Shown here one piece after another: positions 40,491 to 53,124 of a stretch of DNA of 64,000 bases. The DNA is from Rhabditoides inermis (taxonomy: Eukaryota; Nematoda; Chromadorea; Rhabditida; Rhabditidae). The first letter of the stretch is position 1, and each line of letters begins with the position of its first letter. The translations under genes and the position numbers were made by a program. Location: NCBI GenBank assembly GCA_963966185.1, contig CAWZYM010000295.1, positions 1,367,263 through 1,431,262 of the forward strand, written 5' to 3'. The notes below the pieces were generated by a model. The model did not search any database. It worked only from the letters and a program-made list of their open reading frames with translations, and was not told the origin of the DNA.

Positions 40491-40560
40491 AAAATTTCAG
40501 GACAACTCAGGATAAACTCTAGACAACACAGGATAAACATTCAGGATAAACTTCCAGGAT
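40491..40560 (+). repeat. Diverged marker block, type A (representative)
   Basis: The block reads AAAATTTCAGGACAACTCAG, then GATAAACTCTAGACAACACA, then GGATAAACATTCAGGATAAA and CTTCCAGG. Relative to type T it has GACAACTCAGG for GTGAACTCAGG, lacks exactly 13 bases (CATTACAAACTCA) between CTCT and AGACAACACAGG, and has CATTCAGG units in place of the poly-A tract. Examples lie near 581, 4349, 5006, 5784, 7561, 7981, 8628, 8838, 9433, 11083, 12868, 13279, 13922, 14127, 14727, 16418, 17321, 17776, 18706, 19300, 19966, 20560, 21698, 23308, 23691, 24079, 24747, 25345, 26420, 27704, 28145, 28526, 28918, 29385, 30401, 31681, 32939, 33380, 33762, 34155, 37537, 38818, 40073, 40516, 40899, 41291, 44696, 45541, 50298, 51143, 53425, 54219, 55160, 56847, 57889, 58684, 59621, 61309, 62692 and 63584. 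Confidence 0.9.
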
Positions 40561-43223
40561 AAACTCTCAGGATGAACTTTCAGGATAAACTTTTAGGATA
40601 AACTCTCAGGATAAACTTTCAGGACAAACTCTCAGGATAAACTCTCAGGATAAAGTCTCAGGATAAACTTTCAGAGAAAGTCTGAGAATAATCTCTCAGG
40701 ATAAACTCTCAGGATAAACACAGGATAAACTTTCAGAAAAAAAACTTCCAGAATAAACTCTCAGGATGAACTTTCAGGATAACTTTTCAGGATAAACTCT
40801 CAGGATAAACTCTCAGGATAAACTCTCAGGATAAACTCTCAGGATAAACTCTCAGGATAAAGTCTCAGAATAAACTCTCAGGACAACTCAGGATAAACTC
40901 TAGACAACACAGTATAAACATTCAGGATAAACTTCCAGGATAAACTCTCAGGATGAACTTTCAGAATAAACTTTCAGGATAAACTCTCAGGATAAACTCT
41001 CAGGATAAACTCTCAGGATAAACTCTCAGGATAAAGTCTCAGGATAAACTTTCAGGTTAAACTCTCAGGATAAACTCTCAAGATAAACTCTCAGGATAAA
41101 CTCTCAGGATAAACTCTCAGGATAAAGTCTCAGGATAAACTTTCAGAGAAAGTCTGAGGATAATCTCTCAGGATTAAGTCTCAGGATAAACACAGAATAA
41201 ACTCTCAGGATAAACTTTCAGGATAAACTCTCAGGATAAACTCTCAGGATAAACTCTCAGGATAAAATTTCAGGACAACTCAGGATAAACTCTAGACAAC
41301 ACAGGATAAACATTCAGGATGAACTTCCAGGATAAACTCTCAGGATGAACTTTCAGGATAAACTTTTAGGATAAACTCTCAGGATAAACTTTCAGGACAA
41401 ACTCTCAGGATAAACTCTCAGGATAAAGTCTCAGGATAAACTTTCAGAGAAAGTCTGAGAATAATCTCTCAGGATAAACTCTCAGGATAAAGTCTCAGGA
41501 TAAACTTTCAGGATAAACTCTCAGGATAAACTCTCAAGATAAACTCTCAGGATAAACTCTCAGGATAAACTCTCAGGATAAAGTCTCAGGATAAACTTTC
41601 AGAGAAAGTCTCAGGACAAACACAGAATAAACTCTCAGGATAAACTTTCAGGATAAACTCTCAGGATAAACTCTCAGGATAAACTCTCAGGAAAAAGTCT
41701 CAGGATAAAATCTCAGGTGAACTCAGGATAAACTCTCATTACAAACTCAAGACAACACAGGATAAACTTTCAGAAAAAAAACTTCCAGAATAAACTCTTA
41801 GGATGAACTTTCAGGATAAACTTTCAGGATAAACTCTCAGGATAAACTCTCAAGATAAACTCTCAGGATAAAGTCTCAGGATAAAGTCTCAGGATAAACT
41901 TTCAGGATGAAGCCTCAAGATAAAGTCTCAGGATAACACAGAATAAACTCTCAGGATAAACTTTCAGGATAAACTCTCTTTTTTCTCTCAGGATAAACTC
42001 TCAGGATAAACACAGGATAAACTCTCAGGATGAAGCCTCAAGATAAAGTCTCAGGATAAACACAGAATAAACTCTCAGAATAAACTTTCAGGATAAACTC
42101 TCAGGATAAACTCTCAGGATAAACTCTCAGGAAAAAGTCTCAGGATAAAATCTCAGGTGAACTCAGGATAAACTCTCATTACAAACTCAAGACAACACAG
42201 GATAAACTTTCAGAAAAAAAAACTTCCAGAATAAACTCTCAGGATGAACTTTCAGGATAACTTTTCAGGATAAACTCTCAGGATAAACTCTCAGGATAAA
42301 CTCTCAGGATAAACTCTCAGGATAAACTCTCAGGATAAACTCTCAGGAAAAAGTCTCAGGATAAACTTTCAAGATAAACTCTCAGGATAAACTCTCAAGA
42401 CTCTCAGGATGAACTTTCAGGATAAACTTCCAGGATAAACTCTCAGGATAAACTCTCAGGATAAACTCTCAGGATAAACTCTCAGGATAAAGTCTCAGGA
42501 TAAACTTTCAGGATAAACTCTCAGGATAAACTCTCAAGATAAACTCTCAGGATAAACTCTCAGGATAAACTCTCAGGATAAAGTCTCAGGATAAACTTTC
42601 AGAGAAAGTCTGAGGATAATCTCGCAGGATGAAGTCTCAGGATAAACTTTCAGAGAAAGTCTGAGGATAATCTCTCAGGATAAACTCTCAGGATAAACAC
42701 AGGATAAACTCTCAGGATGAAGCCTCAAGATAAAGTCTCAGGACAAACACAGAATAAACTCTCAGGATGAACTTTCAGGATAAACTCTCAGGATAAACTC
42801 TCAGGATAAACTCTCAGGAAAAAGTCTCAGGATAAAATCTCAGGTGAACTCAGGATAAACTCTCATTACAAACTCAAGACAACACAGGATAAACTTTCAG
42901 AAAAAAAACTTCCAGGATAAACTCTCAGGATGAACTTTCAGGATAAACTTTCAGGATAAACTCTCATGATAAACTCTCAGGATAAACTCTCAGGATAAAC
43001 TCTCAGGATAAAGTCTCAGGATAAACTTTCAGGATAAACTCTCAGGATAAACTCTCAAGATAAACTCTCAGGATAAACTCTCAGGATAAACTCTCAGGAT
43101 AAAGTCTCAGGATAAACTTTCAGAGAAAGTCTGAGGATAATCTCGCAGGATGAAGTCTCAGGATAAACTTTCAGAGAAAGTCTGAGGATAATCTCTCAGG
43201 ATAAACTCTCAGGATAAACACAG

Positions 43224-44423
43224 GATAAACTCTCAGGATGAAGCCTCAAGATAAAGTCTCAGGACAAACACAGAATAAACTCTCAGGATAAACTTTCAGG
43301 ATAAACTCTCAGGATAAAGTCTCAGGATAAACTTTCAGAGAAAGTCTGAGGATAATCTCGCAGGATGAAGTCTCAGGATAAACTTTCAGAGAAAGTCTGA
43401 GGATAATCTCTCAGGATAAACTCTCAGGATAAACACAGGATAAACTCTCAGGATGAAGCCTCAAGATAAAGTCTCAGGACAAACACAGAATAAACTCTCA
43501 GGATAAACTTTCAGGATAAACTCTCAGGATAAACTCTCAGGATAAACTCTCAGGAAAAAGTCTCAGGATAAAATCTCAGGTGAACTCAGGATAAACTCTC
43601 AGGATAAAGTCTCAGGATAAACTTTCAGGATAAACTCTCAGGATAAACTCTCAGGATAAACTCTCAGGATAAACTCTTAGGATAAACTCTCAGGATAAAC
43701 TCTCAGGATAAACTCTCAGGATAAACTCTTAGGATAAACTCTCAGGATAAAGTCTCGGGATAAAGTCTCAGGATAAACTTTCAGGATAAACTCTCAGGAT
43801 AAACTCTCAAGATAAACTCTCAGGATAAACTCTCAGGATGAAGCCTCAAGATAAAGTCTCAGGACAAACACAGAATAAACTCTCAGGATAAACTTTCAGG
43901 ATAAACTCTCAGGATAAAGTCTCAGGATAAACTTTCAGAGAAAGTCTGAGGATAATCTCGCAGGATGAAGTCTCAGGATAAACTTTCAGAGAAAGTCTGA
44001 GGATAATCTCTCAGGATAAACTCTCAGGATAAACACAGGATAAACTCTCAGGATGAAGCCTCAAGATAAAGTCTCAGGACAAACACAGAATAAACTCTCA
44101 GGATAAACTTTCAGGATAAACTCTCAGGATAAACTCTCAGGATAAACTCTCAGGAAAAAGTCTCAGGATAAAATCTCAGGTGAACTCAGGATAAACTCTC
44201 AGGATAAAGTCTCAGGATAAACTTTCAGGATAAACTCTCAGGATAAACTCTCAGGATAAACTCTCAGGATAAACTCTTAGGATAAACTCTCAGGATAAAC
44301 TCTCAGGATAAACTCTCAGGATAAACTCTTAGGATAAACTCTCAGGATAAAGTCTCGGGATAAAGTCTCAGGATAAACTTTCAGGATAAACTCTCAGGAT
44401 AAACTCTCAAGATAAACTCTCAG
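43224..44423. repeat. 600-bp perfect tandem pair (second of three)
   Basis: The same 600-bp doublet found at 36089, displaced by 7135 bp: 43224-43823 equals 43824-44423. It includes the GTCTCGGGATAAA variant near 43753 and 44353. It was carried here within the 7135-bp duplication. Confidence 0.92.
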
Positions 44424-46643
44424 GATAAACTCTCAGGATAAACTCTCAGGATAAACTCTCAGGATAAACTCTCAGGATAAAGTCTCAGGATAAACTTTCA
44501 GAGAAAGTCTGAGGATAATCTCTCAGGATAAAGTCTCAGGATAAACTTTCAGAGAAAGTCTGAGGATAATCTCCCAGGATAAACTCTCAGGATAAACACA
44601 GGATAAACTCTCAGGATAAACTTTCAGGATGAACTCTCAGGATAAACTCTCAGGATAAAGTCTCAGGATAAAATCTCAGGACAACTCAGGATAAACTCTA
44701 GACAACACAGGATAAACATTCAGGATAAACTTCCAGGATAAACTCTCAGGATGAACTTTCAGGATAATTTTTCAGGATAAACTCTCAGGATAAACTCTCA
44801 GGATAAAGTCTCAGTATAAAATCTCAGGTGAACTCAGGATAAACTCTCATTACAAACTCAAGACAACACAGGATAAACTTTCAGAAAAAAAAACTTCCAG
44901 GATAAACTCTCAGGATGAACTTTCAGGATAAACTTTCAGGATAAACTCTCAGGATAAACTCTTAGGATAAACTCTCAGGATAAACTCTCAGGATAAACTC
45001 TCAGGATAAACACAGGATAAAATCTCAGGATTAAGCCTCAAGATAAAGTCTCAGGATAAACACAGAATAAACTCTCAGGATAAACTTTCAGGATAAACTC
45101 TCAGGATAAACTCTCAGGATAAACTCTCAGGAAAAAGTCTCAGGATAAAATCTCAGGTGAACTCAGGATAAACTCTCATTACAAACTCAAGACAACACAG
45201 GATAAACTTTCAGAAAAAAAACTTCCAGGATAAACTCTCAGGATGAACTTTCAGGATAAACTTTCAGGATAAACTCTCAAGATAAACTCTCAGGATAAAC
45301 TCTCAGGATAAACTCTCAGGATAAAGTCTCAGGATAAACTTTCAGAGAAAGTCTGAGGATAATCTCTCAGGATAAAATCTCAGGATGAACTTTCAGAGAA
45401 AGTCTGAGGATAATCTCTCAGGATAAACTCTCAGGATAAACACAGGCTAAACTCTCAGGATAAACTTTCAGGATGAACTCTCAGGATAAACTCTCAGGAT
45501 AAAGTCTCAGGATAAAATCTCAGGACAACTCAGGATAAACTCTAGACAACACAGGATAAACATTCAGGCTAAACTTCCAGAATAAACTCTCAGGATGAAC
45601 TTTCAGGATAAACTTCCAGGATAAACTCTCAGGATAAACTCTCAGGATAAACTCTCAGGATAAACTCTCAGGATAAAGTCTCAGGATAAACTTTCAGGAT
45701 AAACTTTCAGGATAAACTCTCAAGATAAACTCTCAGGATAAACTCTCAGGATAAACTCTCAGGATAAAGTCTCAGGATAAACTTTCAGAGAAAGTCTGAG
45801 GATAATCTCGCAGGATGAAGTCTCAGGATAAACTTTCAGAGAAAGTCTGAGGATAATCTCTCAGGATAAACTCTCAGGATAAACACAGGATAAACTCTCA
45901 GGATGAAGCCTCAAGATAAAGTCTCAGGACAAACACAGAATAAACTCTCAGGATAAACTTTCAGGATAAACTCTCAGGAAAAAGTCTCAGGATAAAATCT
46001 CAGGTGAACTCAGGATAAACTCTCATTACAAACTCAAGACAACACAGGATAAACTTTCAGAAAAACAAACTTCCAGAATAAACTCTCAGGATGAACTTTC
46101 AGGATAAACTTCCAGGATAAACTCTCAGGATAAACTCTCAGGATAAACTCTCAGGATAAACTCTCAGGATAAAGTCTCAGGATAAACTTTCAGGATAAAC
46201 TCTCAGGATAAACTCTCAAGATAAACTCTCAGAATAAACTCTCAGGATAAACTCTCAGGATAAAGTCTCAGGATAAACTTTCAGAGAAAGTCTGAGGATA
46301 ATCTCGCAGGATGAAGTCTCAGGATAAACTTTCAGAGAAAGTCTGAGGATAATCTCTCAGGATAAACTCTCAGGATAAACACAGGATAAACTCTCAGGAT
46401 GAAGCCTCAAGATAAAGTCTCAGGACAAACACAGAATAAACTCTCAGGATAAACTTTCAGGATAAACTCTCAGGATAAACTCTCAGGATAAACTCTCAGG
46501 AAAAAGTCTCAGGATAAAATCTCAGGTGAACTCAGGATAAACTCTCATTACAAACTCAAGACAACACAGGATAAACTTTCAGAAAAAAAAACTTCCAGAA
46601 TAAACTCTCAGGATGAACTTTCAGGATAAACTTTCAGGATAAA

Positions 46644-46747
46644 CTCTCAGGATAAACTCTCAGGATAAACTCTCAGGATAAACTCTCAGGATAAACTCTC
46701 AGGATAAACTCTCAGGATAAACTCTCAGGATAAACTCTCAGGATAAA
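46644..46747. repeat. Run of eight perfect 13-mers
   Basis: This run comprises eight consecutive CTCTCAGGATAAA units, bounded by CTTTCAGGATAAA on the left and GTCTCAGGATAAA on the right. It defines the base unit and its period with no ambiguity. An equal run is at 53015-53118. Such homogeneous runs are the most likely places for further slippage and unequal exchange. Confidence 0.95.
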
Positions 46748-47266
46748 GTCTCAGGATAAACTTTCAGGATAAACTCTCAGGATAAACTCTCATTACAAAC
46801 TCAAGACAACACAGGATAAACTTTCAGAAAAACAAACTTCCAGAATAAACTCTCAGGATGAACTTTCAGGATAAACTTCCAGGATAAACTCTCAGGATAA
46901 ACTCTCAGGATAAACTCTCAGGATAAACTCTCAGGATAAAGTCTCAGGATAAACTTTCAGGATAAACTCTCAGGATAAACTCTCAAGATAAACTCTCAGA
47001 ATAAACTCTCAGGATAAACTCTCAGGATAAAGTCTCAGGATAAACTTTCAGAGAAAGTCTGAGGATAATCTCGCAGGATGAAGTCTCAGGATAAACTTTC
47101 AGAGAAAGTCTGAGGATAATCTCTCAGGATAAACTCTCAGGATAAACACAGGATAAACTCTCAGGATGAAGCCTCAAGATAAAGTCTCAGGACAAACACA
47201 GAATAAACTCTCAGGATAAACTTTCAGGATAAACTCTCAGGATAAACTCTCAGGATAAACTCTCAG

Positions 47267-50200
47267 GATAAACTCTCAGGATAAACTCTCAGGAAAAAGT
47301 CTCAGGATAAAATCTCAGGTGAACTCAGGATAAACTCTCATTACAAACTCAAGACAACACAGGATAAACTTTCAGAAAAAAAACTTCCAGAATAAACTCT
47401 TAGGATGAACTTTCAGGATAAACTTTCAGGATAAACTCTCAGGATAAACTCTCAAGATAAACTCTCAGGATAAAGTCTCAGGATAAAGTCTCAGGATAAA
47501 CTTTCAGGATGAAGCCTCAAGATAAAGTCTCAGGATAACACAGAATAAACTCTCAGGATAAACTTTCAGGATAAACTCTCTTTTTTCTCTCAGGATAAAC
47601 TCTCAGGATAAACACAGGATAAACTCTCAGGATGAAGCCTCAAGATAAAGTCTCAGGATAAACACAGAATAAACTCTCAGAATAAACTTTCAGGATAAAC
47701 TCTCAGGATAAACTCTCAGGATAAACTCTCAGGAAAAAGTCTCAGGATAAAATCTCAGGTGAACTCAGGATAAACTCTCATTACAAACTCAAGACAACAC
47801 AGGATAAACTTTCAGAAAAAAAAACTTCCAGAATAAACTCTCAGGATGAACTTTCAGGATAACTTTTCAGGATAAACTCTCAGGATAAACTCTCAGGATA
47901 AACTCTCAGGATAAACTCTCAGGATAAACTCTCAGGATAAACTCTCAGGAAAAAGTCTCAGGATAAACTTTCAAGATAAACTCTCAGGATAAACTCTCAA
48001 GACTCTCAGGATGAACTTTCAGGATAAACTTCCAGGATAAACTCTCAGGATAAACTCTCAGGATAAACTCTCAGGATAAACTCTCAGGATAAAGTCTCAG
48101 GATAAACTTTCAGGATAAACTCTCAGGATAAACTCTCAAGATAAACTCTCAGGATAAACTCTCAGGATAAACTCTCAGGATAAAGTCTCAGGATAAACTT
48201 TCAGAGAAAGTCTGAGGATAATCTCGCAGGATGAAGTCTCAGGATAAACTTTCAGAGAAAGTCTGAGGATAATCTCTCAGGATAAACTCTCAGGATAAAC
48301 ACAGGATAAACTCTCAGGATGAAGCCTCAAGATAAAGTCTCAGGACAAACACAGAATAAACTCTCAGGATGAACTTTCAGGATAAACTCTCAGGATAAAC
48401 TCTCAGGATAAACTCTCAGGAAAAAGTCTCAGGATAAAATCTCAGGTGAACTCAGGATAAACTCTCATTACAAACTCAAGACAACACAGGATAAACTTTC
48501 AGAAAAAAAACTTCCAGGATAAACTCTCAGGATGAACTTTCAGGATAAACTTTCAGGATAAACTCTCATGATAAACTCTCAGGATAAACTCTCAGGATAA
48601 ACTCTCAGGATAAAGTCTCAGGATAAACTTTCAGGATAAACTCTCAGGATAAACTCTCAAGATAAACTCTCAGGATAAACTCTCAGGATAAACTCTCAGG
48701 ATAAAGTCTCAGGATAAACTTTCAGAGAAAGTCTGAGGATAATCTCGCAGGATGAAGTCTCAGGATAAACTTTCAGAGAAAGTCTGAGGATAATCTCTCA
48801 GGATAAACTCTCAGGATAAACACAGGATAAACTCTCAGGATGAAGCCTCAAGATAAAGTCTCAGGACAAACACAGAATAAACTCTCAGGATAAACTTTCA
48901 GGATAAACTCTCAGGATAAAGTCTCAGGATAAACTTTCAGAGAAAGTCTGAGGATAATCTCGCAGGATGAAGTCTCAGGATAAACTTTCAGAGAAAGTCT
49001 GAGGATAATCTCTCAGGATAAACTCTCAGGATAAACACAGGATAAACTCTCAGGATGAAGCCTCAAGATAAAGTCTCAGGACAAACACAGAATAAACTCT
49101 CAGGATAAACTTTCAGGATAAACTCTCAGGATAAACTCTCAGGATAAACTCTCAGGAAAAAGTCTCAGGATAAAATCTCAGGTGAACTCAGGATAAACTC
49201 TCAGGATAAAGTCTCAGGATAAACTTTCAGGATAAACTCTCAGGATAAACTCTCAGGATAAACTCTCAGGATAAACTCTTAGGATAAACTCTCAGGATAA
49301 ACTCTCAGGATAAACTCTCAGGATAAACTCTTAGGATAAACTCTCAGGATAAAGTCTCGGGATAAAGTCTCAGGATAAACTTTCAGGATAAACTCTCAGG
49401 ATAAACTCTCAAGATAAACTCTCAGGATAAACTCTCAGGATGAAGCCTCAAGATAAAGTCTCAGGACAAACACAGAATAAACTCTCAGGATAAACTTTCA
49501 GGATAAACTCTCAGGATAAAGTCTCAGGATAAACTTTCAGAGAAAGTCTGAGGATAATCTCGCAGGATGAAGTCTCAGGATAAACTTTCAGAGAAAGTCT
49601 GAGGATAATCTCTCAGGATAAACTCTCAGGATAAACACAGGATAAACTCTCAGGATGAAGCCTCAAGATAAAGTCTCAGGACAAACACAGAATAAACTCT
49701 CAGGATAAACTTTCAGGATAAACTCTCAGGATAAACTCTCAGGATAAACTCTCAGGAAAAAGTCTCAGGATAAAATCTCAGGTGAACTCAGGATAAACTC
49801 TCAGGATAAAGTCTCAGGATAAACTTTCAGGATAAACTCTCAGGATAAACTCTCAGGATAAACTCTCAGGATAAACTCTTAGGATAAACTCTCAGGATAA
49901 ACTCTCAGGATAAACTCTCAGGATAAACTCTTAGGATAAACTCTCAGGATAAAGTCTCGGGATAAAGTCTCAGGATAAACTTTCAGGATAAACTCTCAGG
50001 ATAAACTCTCAAGATAAACTCTCAGGATAAACTCTCAGGATAAACTCTCAGGATAAACTCTCAGGATAAACTCTCAGGATAAAGTCTCAGGATAAACTTT
50101 CAGAGAAAGTCTGAGGATAATCTCTCAGGATAAAGTCTCAGGATAAACTTTCAGAGAAAGTCTGAGGATAATCTCCCAGGATAAACTCTCAGGATAAACA

Positions 50201-52868
50201 CAGGATAAACTCTCAGGATAAACTTTCAGGATGAACTCTCAGGATAAACTCTCAGGATAAAGTCTCAGGATAAAATCTCAGGACAACTCAGGATAAACTC
50301 TAGACAACACAGGATAAACATTCAGGATAAACTTCCAGGATAAACTCTCAGGATGAACTTTCAGGATAATTTTTCAGGATAAACTCTCAGGATAAACTCT
50401 CAGGATAAAGTCTCAGTATAAAATCTCAGGTGAACTCAGGATAAACTCTCATTACAAACTCAAGACAACACAGGATAAACTTTCAGAAAAAAAAACTTCC
50501 AGGATAAACTCTCAGGATGAACTTTCAGGATAAACTTTCAGGATAAACTCTCAGGATAAACTCTTAGGATAAACTCTCAGGATAAACTCTCAGGATAAAC
50601 TCTCAGGATAAACACAGGATAAAATCTCAGGATTAAGCCTCAAGATAAAGTCTCAGGATAAACACAGAATAAACTCTCAGGATAAACTTTCAGGATAAAC
50701 TCTCAGGATAAACTCTCAGGATAAACTCTCAGGAAAAAGTCTCAGGATAAAATCTCAGGTGAACTCAGGATAAACTCTCATTACAAACTCAAGACAACAC
50801 AGGATAAACTTTCAGAAAAAAAACTTCCAGGATAAACTCTCAGGATGAACTTTCAGGATAAACTTTCAGGATAAACTCTCAAGATAAACTCTCAGGATAA
50901 ACTCTCAGGATAAACTCTCAGGATAAAGTCTCAGGATAAACTTTCAGAGAAAGTCTGAGGATAATCTCTCAGGATAAAATCTCAGGATGAACTTTCAGAG
51001 AAAGTCTGAGGATAATCTCTCAGGATAAACTCTCAGGATAAACACAGGCTAAACTCTCAGGATAAACTTTCAGGATGAACTCTCAGGATAAACTCTCAGG
51101 ATAAAGTCTCAGGATAAAATCTCAGGACAACTCAGGATAAACTCTAGACAACACAGGATAAACATTCAGGCTAAACTTCCAGAATAAACTCTCAGGATGA
51201 ACTTTCAGGATAAACTTCCAGGATAAACTCTCAGGATAAACTCTCAGGATAAACTCTCAGGATAAACTCTCAGGATAAAGTCTCAGGATAAACTTTCAGG
51301 ATAAACTTTCAGGATAAACTCTCAAGATAAACTCTCAGGATAAACTCTCAGGATAAACTCTCAGGATAAAGTCTCAGGATAAACTTTCAGAGAAAGTCTG
51401 AGGATAATCTCGCAGGATGAAGTCTCAGGATAAACTTTCAGAGAAAGTCTGAGGATAATCTCTCAGGATAAACTCTCAGGATAAACACAGGATAAACTCT
51501 CAGGATGAAGCCTCAAGATAAAGTCTCAGGACAAACACAGAATAAACTCTCAGGATAAACTTTCAGGATAAACTCTCAGGAAAAAGTCTCAGGATAAAAT
51601 CTCAGGTGAACTCAGGATAAACTCTCATTACAAACTCAAGACAACACAGGATAAACTTTCAGAAAAACAAACTTCCAGAATAAACTCTCAGGATGAACTT
51701 TCAGGATAAACTTCCAGGATAAACTCTCAGGATAAACTCTCAGGATAAACTCTCAGGATAAACTCTCAGGATAAAGTCTCAGGATAAACTTTCAGGATAA
51801 ACTCTCAGGATAAACTCTCAAGATAAACTCTCAGAATAAACTCTCAGGATAAACTCTCAGGATAAAGTCTCAGGATAAACTTTCAGAGAAAGTCTGAGGA
51901 TAATCTCGCAGGATGAAGTCTCAGGATAAACTTTCAGAGAAAGTCTGAGGATAATCTCTCAGGATAAACTCTCAGGATAAACACAGGATAAACTCTCAGG
52001 ATGAAGCCTCAAGATAAAGTCTCAGGACAAACACAGAATAAACTCTCAGGATAAACTTTCAGGATAAACTCTCAGGATAAACTCTCAGGATAAACTCTCA
52101 GGAAAAAGTCTCAGGATAAAATCTCAGGTGAACTCAGGATAAACTCTCATTACAAACTCAAGACAACACAGGATAAACTTTCAGAAAAAAAAAACTTCCA
52201 GAATAAACTCTCAGGATGAACTTTCAGGATAAACTTTCAGGATAAACTCTCAGGATAAACTCTCAGGATAAACTCTCAGGATAAACTCTCAGGATAAACT
52301 CTCAGGATAAACTCTCAGGATAAACTCTCAGGATAAACTCTCAGGATAAAGTCTCAGGATAAACTTTCAGGATAAACTCTCAGGATAAACTCTCATTACA
52401 AACTCAAGACAACACAGGATAAACTTTCAGAAAAACAAACTTCCAGAATAAACTCTCAGGATGAACTTTCAGGATAAACTTCCAGGATAAACTCTCAGGA
52501 TAAACTCTCAGGATAAACTCTCAGGATAAACTCTCAGGATAAAGTCTCAGGATAAACTTTCAGGATAAACTCTCAGGATAAACTCTCAAGATAAACTCTC
52601 AGAATAAACTCTCAGGATAAACTCTCAGGATAAAGTCTCAGGATAAACTTTCAGAGAAAGTCTGAGGATAATCTCGCAGGATGAAGTCTCAGGATAAACT
52701 TTCAGAGAAAGTCTGAGGATAATCTCTCAGGATAAACTCTCAGGATAAACACAGGATAAACTCTCAGGATGAAGCCTCAAGATAAAGTCTCAGGACAAAC
52801 ACAGAATAAACTCTCAGGATAAACTTTCAGGATAAACTCTCAGGATAAACTCTCAGGATAAACTCTCA
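47267..52868. repeat. 5602-bp segmental tandem duplication, copy 2
   Basis: Second copy of 41665-47266, directly adjacent. At the junction (about 47230-47290) two extra perfect 13-mers sit before GGAAAAAGTCTC compared with the other copy, consistent with an exchange inside a run of identical units. The last poly-T tract of the window is in this copy (47581-47586). The only changes I noticed between copies are homopolymer lengths and this junction. Confidence 0.9.
48826..50025. repeat. 600-bp perfect tandem pair (third of three)
   Basis: The same doublet again, displaced by a further 5602 bp: 48826-49425 equals 49426-50025. GTCTCGGGATAAA occurs near 49355 and 49955. Its presence in both copies of the 5602-bp pair shows that the 600-bp event preceded both larger events. 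Confidence 0.92.
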
Positions 52869-53124
52869 GGAAAAAGTCTCAGGATAAAATCTCAGGTGAA
52901 CTCAGGATAAACTCTCATTACAAACTCAAGACAACACAGGATAAACTTTCAGAAAAAAAAAACTTCCAGAATAAACTCTCAGGATGAACTTTCAGGATAA
53001 ACTTTCAGGATAAACTCTCAGGATAAACTCTCAGGATAAACTCTCAGGATAAACTCTCAGGATAAACTCTCAGGATAAACTCTCAGGATAAACTCTCAGG
53101 ATAAACTCTCAGGATAAAGTCTCA
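52869..53124. repeat. Array segment between 5602-bp and 4461-bp pairs
   Basis: This short bridge contains a type T block (CATTAC near 52914), a ten-base poly-A tract near 52952-52961 and the run of eight perfect 13-mers at 53015-53118. It continues the composite unit that ends the 5602-bp copy, and resembles 46500-46760. Confidence 0.8.

Larger units (their letters stand above)
37431..44565. repeat. 7135-bp segmental tandem duplication, copy 2
   Basis: Second copy of 30296-37430. It ends where CTCTCAGG in the first copy (about 37432) corresponds to CTCCCAGG here (about 44570). Its distal ~2.9 kb (from about 41665) was later included in the 5602-bp duplication: the CTCTTAGGATGAAC substitution near 41796 is absent from copy 1 of the 7135-bp pair but present in both 5602-bp copies (47398). 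This fixes the order of the two events. Confidence 0.88.
41665..47266. repeat. 5602-bp segmental tandem duplication, copy 1
   Basis: Markers recur exactly 5602 bp later: GGATAACACAG 41931 versus 47533; poly-T 41979 versus 47581; CTCTAGAC 44696 versus 50298; AGAAAAACAAACTTCC at 46061 versus 51663. After a poly-A tract that is one base longer in the second copy (near 46572 versus 52187) the offset becomes 5603 (46828 versus 52431). Other shared oddities are GTCTCAGTATAAA near 44809 and CACAGGCTAAA near 45441. The copy contains the tail of the 7135-bp segment plus about 2.7 kb of a different section with GGATTAAGCC and GGATAATTTTTC units. Confidence 0.9.
5194..47586 (+). repeat. Poly-T/polypyrimidine tract family (19 sites)
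   Basis: At 19 places a 13-mer is replaced by CTCTC, six to eight T, then CTCTCAGGATAAA. The T runs begin at 5194 (T8), 6539, 6980, 10186, 11835, 12276, 15481, 21321 (T7), 22603, 26046 (T7), 27328, 30102 (T7), 31309, 32591, 34844, 38444, 39726, 41979 and 47581; those without a length given are T6. None is seen before 5194 or after 47586. Most follow the order GGATGAAGCCTC, CACAGAATAAA, CTTTCAGG, poly-T, so all descend from one event copied by the larger duplications. Confidence 0.88.
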
